A model generated the notes under the pieces. It was not told where the DNA came from, searched no databases, and saw only the letters and a program-made list of their open reading frames with translations. Source: Clostridia bacterium (GTDB taxonomy: Bacteria > Bacillota > Clostridia > Oscillospirales > Oscillospiraceae). From it: 5,379 nucleotides of DNA. Every line of letters starts with the position of its first letter. Within the stretch, counting starts at the first letter, position 1. Shown in pieces: positions 4,490-5,379 of this stretch. The stretch lies in NCBI GenBank assembly GCA_003245395.1, contig QKDF01000021.1, forward strand, positions 1 through 5,379. Direction: 5' to 3'. The translations under genes were made by a program, and so were the position numbers.

Positions 4490-5379
4490 TCAGCTATCCA
4501 GCTCGGGATCGTAGAAGCTGCCGAACAATTCGGTCTCGTTGGGCATATCCTCGGGGATAGGACGGGCCACCCAAGTGACGTTCATATACTGACGCAGCGC
4601 AATGTTCTCGCTGAGAATATTGCCGCCCCAGGTACCGCAGCCCATGGAAGAAGTCGCGGGCATACCGTTGGTGGCGGAACCGGAGTTGGCCTTGTTCTGC
4701 GCCTGACGAACCATGATACGGGAGACGGGAGCAGCCAGAGCCAAACGGTTGATATGATCGTCATCGAACGAGTAGATGCCGACGCTGTGGCCCTTACCGC
4801 CCACATTGTAGATCGCGCGCATCTTGTCCAGTGCGTTCTCGAACTCCCCTTCATAGGAGAACAACGTCAGCAGGGTGGTCAGCTTTTCGCTGGAGAAGAA
4901 GTGCTCCTTGCCGATCTTGTTATGACCGTCGATCATGATGAACTTATATTCTTCGCCGATGGTGAAACCCGCCTTATTGGCCAGCTTCTGCGGGCTGATG
5001 GCCACGGTATCGGGCAGGCGGTGGCCTGTCTCATCCCACATGACCTGCTTGATCAGCTCGGCCTCTTCATCGGTGGCCAGATAGCCGCCTTCGGCCTTCA
5101 GGGATGCAACCATATCGTCGTACACGGACTCGTGGATAACCAGGTTGCCATCGCAGGAGCAGCCGGAACCAAAGTCGCTGCACTTGCTGATGCGGGTATT
5201 GTGGGCAGCCTCGTCGGTGTGGCCCTTGGCGGTCTCGTCAAAGATCATGGTTGCGTTGCCGGCGCCGGAACCAAAAGCGGGCGTACCGCTGCTGTAAGCA
5301 GCCTTGACCATGGGGCGTCCGCCGGTGGCGATAACCAGATCGCAACGCTCCATGATGGCCTGGCTGAGCGCGATGGAGG
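4490..5379 (-). CDS. CoA-acylating-type aldehyde dehydrogenase, C-terminal part
   Basis: The reading frame is open to the right edge, so the first visible codon (Ser, 5377-5375) is internal and the 5' end lies outside; 295 residues are seen. DLVIATGGRPMV and SGTPAFGSGAGN belong to the cofactor-binding part. SDFGSGCSC aligns with the active-site segment of acylating enzymes such as AdhE and SucD (FDNGxxC), placing the catalytic Cys at 5161-5159. The end, SSMGCGTWGGNILSENI then a short tail, is typical of the acetaldehyde or succinate-semialdehyde (CoA-acylating) group, which makes acyl-CoA and NAD(P)H. The 'GSGCS.DGN' segment also resembles proteins annotated as acylating sulfoacetaldehyde dehydrogenase, but this rests on memory and the substrate is not proven. 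There is no alcohol dehydrogenase domain after it, so it is not a full AdhE, and no C-terminal encapsulation helix is evident. Third codon positions are mostly G or C, consistent with high expression. Two hairpins follow it. Confidence 0.92.
   Translation of the reverse strand, partial: SIALSQAIMERCDLVIATGGRPMVKAAYSSGTPAFGSGAGNATMIFDETAKGHTDEAAHNTRISKCSDFGSGCSCDGNLVIHESVYDDMVASLKAEGGYLATDEEAELIKQVMWDETGHRLPDTVAISPQKLANKAGFTIGEEYKFIMIDGHNKIGKEHFFSSEKLTTLLTLFSYEGEFENALDKMRAIYNVGGKGHSVGIYSFDDDHINRLALAAPVSRIMVRQAQNKANSGSATNGMPATSSMGCGTWGGNILSENIALRQYMNVTWVARPIPEDMPNETELFGSFYDPELDS

Noticed and set aside
4490..5379. Possibility that the dehydrogenase is the N-terminal half of a bifunctional AdhE.
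   Set aside because: The frame stops soon after the acylating-dehydrogenase C-terminal motif, and hairpin terminators follow instead of an iron alcohol dehydrogenase domain.

Overview
The window looks like chromosomal DNA from an anaerobic, endospore-forming Firmicute, most likely a Clostridia member of the Oscillospiraceae type. This rests on a clear SpoIIP sporulation protein, moderately high GC with AT-rich intergenic spacers, strong AGGAGG-type ribosome binding sites, and U-tailed hairpin terminators after nearly every unit. The genus cannot be fixed from this sequence alone. All recognisable genes lie on the minus strand, so transcription runs from high to low coordinates.

In transcription order, the window opens with the C-terminal two thirds or so of a CoA-acylating-type aldehyde dehydrogenase (4490-5379, its 5' end outside the window). 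Two hairpins follow it, and the second has a good U-tract. Next is a two-gene operon from its own sigma-A-like promoter: tatD (metal-dependent TatD-family nuclease) and, 4 nt after its stop, a small radical SAM protein of the TatD-associated family. A terminator closes that operon. A single spoIIP gene follows (forespore engulfment peptidoglycan hydrolase), ending in a long hairpin that pairs fully only in the minus-strand RNA.

After an AT-rich spacer with two candidate promoters comes a LysR-type regulator with a GTG start. Its terminator is followed by a ~300-nt spacer, then the first 48 codons of a thiamine-pyrophosphate enzyme that runs off the left edge. That spacer holds a promoter-like sequence, a strong Shine-Dalgarno placed 5 nt before an ATA codon that opens a 34-codon frame, and no recognised gene.

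The units look functionally independent: fermentative or CoA-linked aldehyde metabolism, a conserved nuclease plus radical SAM pair, sporulation, and a LysR regulator that may control the thiamine-diphosphate enzyme next to it. There is no sign of a mobile element, CRISPR array, tRNA or rRNA, and nothing here is clearly a new system. The items most worth follow-up are the ATA-led small frame, the coupled tatD/radical SAM pair, and the Cys-Ser-Cys active-site segment of the aldehyde dehydrogenase.
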